A stretch of 42,393 bases of DNA from Chara braunii (lineage: Eukaryota > Streptophyta > Charophyceae > Charales > Characeae), in assembly GCA_003427395.1 (NCBI GenBank), contig BFEA01000006.1, positions 1,373,788 through 1,416,180 of the forward strand. The letters are read 5' to 3'. This document shows positions 39,121-42,393 of this stretch, one piece after another. Every line of letters begins with the position of its first letter. Positions within the stretch are counted from its first letter, which is position 1. The notes below the pieces were generated by a model. It had not been told where the DNA came from. It saw only the letters and a program-made list of their open reading frames with translations, and searched no databases. The translations under genes were made by a program, and so were the position numbers.

Positions 39121-39707
39121 CTAATCAAAGAAAAATATTTTTGTCACCTTTACTTTTGGCCACTCGAGAGACCACCCCTACCCTGCAAGGAGAAGGTGTT
39201 TTTGAGCCCAGCAGGATCAAATGGACCAGAGAAGGAATGTCGTCTCACTCGGCTACCTTCCTGTCCTCCCCTGCTGAGAGGTCCTCCCACTTCCAGGTAT
39301 AGGGACTAGCCGCGAACACAGGTTATCCCCGAAGAAGGGTGACAACCCCCTCCTCAGAGTCGGACCGTAGTCACACATCCGTGCCCTATGTCCCCCACCG
39401 AACCGACACCTAGTCCTAAGTTAGCCTATGCACCACGCCCCTACTCGGCCCACCTCGAGCGCGGAATTACCCGGGTCCCAAAACTTTATCTGCCTATCGA
39501 TCAGTGATCACTAGCCTAGTTACTCCCTCTCATTCTCCTTCTCGTATCGTGAACTCTTCTCACTTCGTTCCCTTCTTCCATTTCGTCCTCAGCTGACTTT
39601 TTTCTCTCTTGGAATCGAAAAATTTAATCGGGGTATTCAAAGAAAAGGGGGTGAGGAAGTAGAGATTTAGAAAAAGTCTCTCAGGTTCGACAGTTGCAAG
39701 TACGCAC
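39121..39707 (-). other. Candidate leader intron between ORF A and ORF B
   Basis: Minus strand: donor-like AAG|GTGCGTA right after the stop of ORF A, and acceptor-like TATTTTTCTTTGATTAG| seven bases before the ORF B ATG. Size 587 bases, no ORF inside. This stretch otherwise shows nothing. Splicing here would place ORF B close behind ORF A; other donors further upstream could remove ORF A. Confidence 0.35.
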
Positions 39708-39717
39708 CTTATTTTTT

Positions 39718-40293
39718 TCAAAATTCCTTTTCGTAGTCCGAATAATCCCCGAGATCCGAGTCCGAGAAATTGGCAAGACACCGGTCCACCCAAGACTCGG
39801 CCTCCGACTCCTCGTCCAAGGCGCCCCAAGTGTCTCTCGCCTCTTTCCCCCGAAGTAGCTCCCTACCCCTCCCGTTCATAATGCCGGTTGAAGTTCCCTT
39901 GACCCCTTGCCCCGGAACTCGAAGCACTACTCTTCTTACCCCCAAGTCCCGAACAGCCTCCGTTCGAGAACTCCGCCCCCTTGCGGGAGCCGAGTCGCGC
40001 GCGGGTCCCGTCCACAATCCGTGTGAATCGAGAACAGTGAACCCTGACCCCTCTCGTGACACCCTTTCCCATGCGGGAATTACGCCCCGTGCGAGCGCCG
40101 TCCACAACCCGTGTGGGTCGAGGATATTCGGCGACCCCCTAAGATCCCAAATTGACGACGCTCCCGGACCCTCTCGGACCCCCCTTTCCTCCCTCCCCCT
40201 TGCGTCCACTCTCTCCTCCCCACGTGCGGATCCTCTCACGTTAATTTCCCGTACGACTCTTCTTCCCCTTCTTCGATTGTTCTTTCCCCTCAT
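39718..40293 (-). CDS. ORF A: basic protein with internal repeat and DLGDY tail
   Basis: ATG at 40293, 191 residues, intact. Residues 1-45 are very basic (NNRRRGRRVVREINVRG). Residues about 57-86 and 87-116 are two copies of a 30-residue unit beginning I/V-L-D-P/S-H-G-L-W-T. The end is acidic: ESWVDRCLANFSDSDLGDYS, matching the tail of LTR ORF gamma in element 1. A basic front and acidic end suggest nucleic-acid binding plus a short interaction motif, but this is inference. It is the first ORF after the PBS. Confidence 0.6.
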   Translation of the reverse strand: MRGKNNRRRGRRVVREINVRGSARGEERVDARGREERGVREGPGASSIWDLRGSPNILDPHGLWTALARGVIPAWERVSREGSGFTVLDSHGLWTGPARDSAPARGRSSRTEAVRDLGVRRVVLRVPGQGVKGTSTGIMNGRGRELLRGKEARDTWGALDEESEAESWVDRCLANFSDSDLGDYSDYEKEF

Positions 40294-40779
40294 TCAAAAC
40301 CCCGCAGGCTAACAGTTTTAACCTCTTAATTTATGGATTTTAAAAATAAACATACTAAAATCACACCTCCCCAGCAGGAATCTGACCTGGATTTTCTTGA
40401 TGTCGCAAGGGCCGAAGTCGCAAGGGCCGAAGTCACAAGCGGGGCCGGAGCGGACCTGCAAAAACCAAGAAATTTCCACACCCCAAGCCCCTTGCGTCCA
40501 ACCCAACAACCCCAAGTCGAAACAAAGCCCCAATAGAACCCCCACCCGAATGCAGCCAAAGTGACGTCGAAAGGTCACCGAGCAGACCCGATAAATCAAA
40601 GCCGAAAAAAAAACCATCAACGCGTCGAAGAAGCCGATGCAGAAAACGAAGTGACCAGATGCCGATAAACCCTGAAGACCTTGATGCCGATATTTGGAAG
40701 AAACCCTCCACCACCTATCACGCTCTTCCTCCCTAGCACCGTGGTTCTTGAGCCGGCCGAGGCCGTGGGAGAAAGCCCA
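40294..40779 (-). other. Untranslated leader of element 2
   Basis: No supported ORF. A 15 bp word (plus strand GTCGCAAGGGCCGAA) occurs three times in tandem at about 40404-40440. This leader is about twice as long as that of element 1. Confidence 0.45.
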
Positions 40780-40797
40780 TCCCCGACAACGGCGCCA
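40780..40797 (-). other. Primer-binding site of element 2, tRNA-Asp type
   Basis: Minus strand TGGCGCCGTTGTCGGGGA, three bases from the LTR end. It differs from the element 1 site at one base, a T that can still pair with G of the tRNA. Confidence 0.88.
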
Positions 40798-40800
40798 CTT

Positions 40801-42298
40801 TGTCGGGTGACCCTCGCGAACCTCTTACGGCTTGCCGAAACCGGCGGGCTTTTTCCCGCAGCCGGGAGGTCGACCGCTCGACCCCGAGAAAGTCCAATCC
40901 CCCCCGTGAATATCCCCTTTTTCCTCTCTTCTCGCCCCCCGCCCTTTTTTCGCACAATCCTGGGAGAGCCCCCGCGCAGACCTTCGGAAGGTCACGACGA
41001 CGCCTAGATTTCGGAGTCGCGGCTGGTCGCGCCGGGGCGAGCTAGCAATTATTGCTGGTCCAACTGTTTCCCGTCGACTAACGCGTACAGGAACAAAGCC
41101 CCTGCGAGCAGGGGCTTTTTCCCCCAAGGGTCGGACTCGGAGTTCGGTTGGGTGGGACCCGTACCGTCTCCGAACGGTAATTCCCCAGAAAGAGTCGGTT
41201 TTGCTGTTCTTGCTAGAACGTAACCAACAAGCGAGCTTGGCGAAGATTCAAAGGAAGAGTGAACGACCCGCTCTCGTATCCTTTCCCGAATGGCCAGTTC
41301 GATCCCGAACAAGACGGGATCCTGAGCTCTGCGGGCTCGGAACTGGAGCGTGAGACGGACCCGAGCAGCGAGCGTGCAGCCCCGGTGCGAGCGCAGGTTC
41401 ACAGAAAGGAGGACTTCATAGAGCCGAGCTTAAAGAAGGAGCCAAACACAGGGTCAGAGGGACTGAGAAAGGAGAACACAACATCCCAAAGACGATCTCG
41501 AACTCGTCGTGCAGAAAAGAGTACACTCCAACACACGGTTTACAGAAGCGAGTATACAAGCTCAATAGAGCGCTCCCGAACCGGAAGATCACATTTCTCA
41601 GAAGCAAGTACACGATGGTTCCTGGCTCAAAGAGCAGTTCCGAACCCGAAGTACACAGTTCATAGATGTTAGCACGCAATAGCCCTTGGCTCAAAAGAGC
41701 AATCCCGAACCCGAAGTTCACAGTTCCCAGATATTAGCACGCAATAGCCCCTGGCTCAAAAGAGCGATCCCGAACCCGAAGTTCACTGTTCACAGATGGT
41801 GGCACCCAATAGTATCGGGCCCGAAGTTCACTGTTCATAGATGCTAGCATGCGATAGTATCCGGCTCGAAGGAGCGATCCCGATCGCGAAGTTCACCATT
41901 CACAGATGTTAGCACGCAATAGCCCCTGGCTCGAACCCGAAGTTCACAGTTCACAGACGCAATAGCCTCTGGCTCGAAAGAGCTATCCCGAGCCCGAAGC
42001 TGTCGCTCCTTCAGCCCGAAGCTCCGAAGAAACCTCTTCACAGTGGCGCGCACATGATAACACCGAGTTCCACGGGGCGATTCACTGTTCGTAGAAGAGA
42101 ATACACGATAGCGCCCAGTTCTAAAGAGCAACCCCGAACTTCGACGTCCCGACGCGACCCGAAACCAGTCCGTAGCCGGACCCGGATTTGGACAAGAAAC
42201 GGGCGCACCAAGTGGTCCACCTTTCTCTCTCCGGCGTGGTCGCTCGCTTCCTTTGGAAGCTGCCTCCCCGTTCCTTCTCCCGTCGTTCCCTTTCTCTT

Positions 42299-42393
<95 letters not shown>
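40801..42393 (-). repeat. 5' LTR of element 2 (cut by window end)
   Basis: Plus strand from TGTCGGGTGACCC; matches 22323 onward without the foldback insert. It includes the 60-66 bp repeats (about 41570-42130) and the (TC)n tract to the window end. The minus-strand LTR end is ...CCCGACA, next to the PBS. Confidence 0.92.

Larger units (their letters stand above)
22323..42393 (-). mobile_element. Element 2: Ty3/gypsy LTR retrotransposon (5' end cut by window)
   Basis: The stretch from 22323 and the stretch from 40801 are direct repeats, the latter cut by the window end. Read on the minus strand: LTR, PBS, ORF A, ORF B, a run of paralogous ORFs, gag, protease, frameshift site, RT, RNase H, integrase, LTR. 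Stops and frameshifts in gag and pol make it non-autonomous, though several accessory ORFs are intact. It faces element 1 tail to tail, 3.66 kb apart. Confidence 0.93.

Overview
The window is eukaryotic repeat DNA with no recognisable cellular gene set. Nearly all of it is two large, decayed Ty3/gypsy LTR retrotransposons lying on opposite strands with their 3' ends facing each other. Both carry a primer-binding site matching the 3' end of a plant-type tRNA-Asp(GUC), and both encode gag, retropepsin, RT, RNase H and integrase. The PBS and the satellite-rich DNA suggest a green-lineage host, possibly a charophyte alga. The RT motif set (YIDD-x-PVKGP, RRFVWEH) also resembles gypsy elements I associate with basidiomycetes, so the host stays open.

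Element 1 (+ strand, before base 1 to 18662): partial 5' LTR 1-831; PBS 836-853; six short ORFs at 1090-3769, at least five of them copies of one unrecognised module; gag from 3795; protease 5300-6031; a slippery T TTT TTA site; then RT, RNase H and integrase to 9323. After pol come a 45-50 bp minisatellite (9339-10070), an antisense pseudogene (12235-12741), a TATA box (13647), five more tandem arrays, and the 3' LTR ending at 18662. The LTR may be about 7 kb long and carries its own small ORFs.

18663-22322 separates the elements. It holds one unrecognised minus-strand ORF, a weak plus-strand ORF and simple repeats.

Element 2 (- strand, 22323 to beyond 42393): the 5' LTR is 40801 to the window end, with PBS 40780-40797. 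Next come ORF A (40293-39718), a candidate leader intron, ORF B (two tandem copies of the element 1 module), and five tandem paralogues of a second unrecognised module family (38404-34458) packed with gaps of 5-20 bases where intact. Then gag (broken by a foldback insertion), protease, a slippery T TTT TTG site, and pol to 27650. The 3' LTR, about 5.3 kb with an assembly gap, ends at 22323.

The noteworthy system is the load of tandemly duplicated accessory ORFs between PBS and gag. One module family is shared by both elements and appears to have a relative inside the LTR of element 1. Both elements also keep a -1 frameshift signal at the same protease/pol junction. Most in-frame stops look like C-to-T (or G-to-A) changes at CAG, CAA, CGA and TGG codons, as expected after cytosine methylation.
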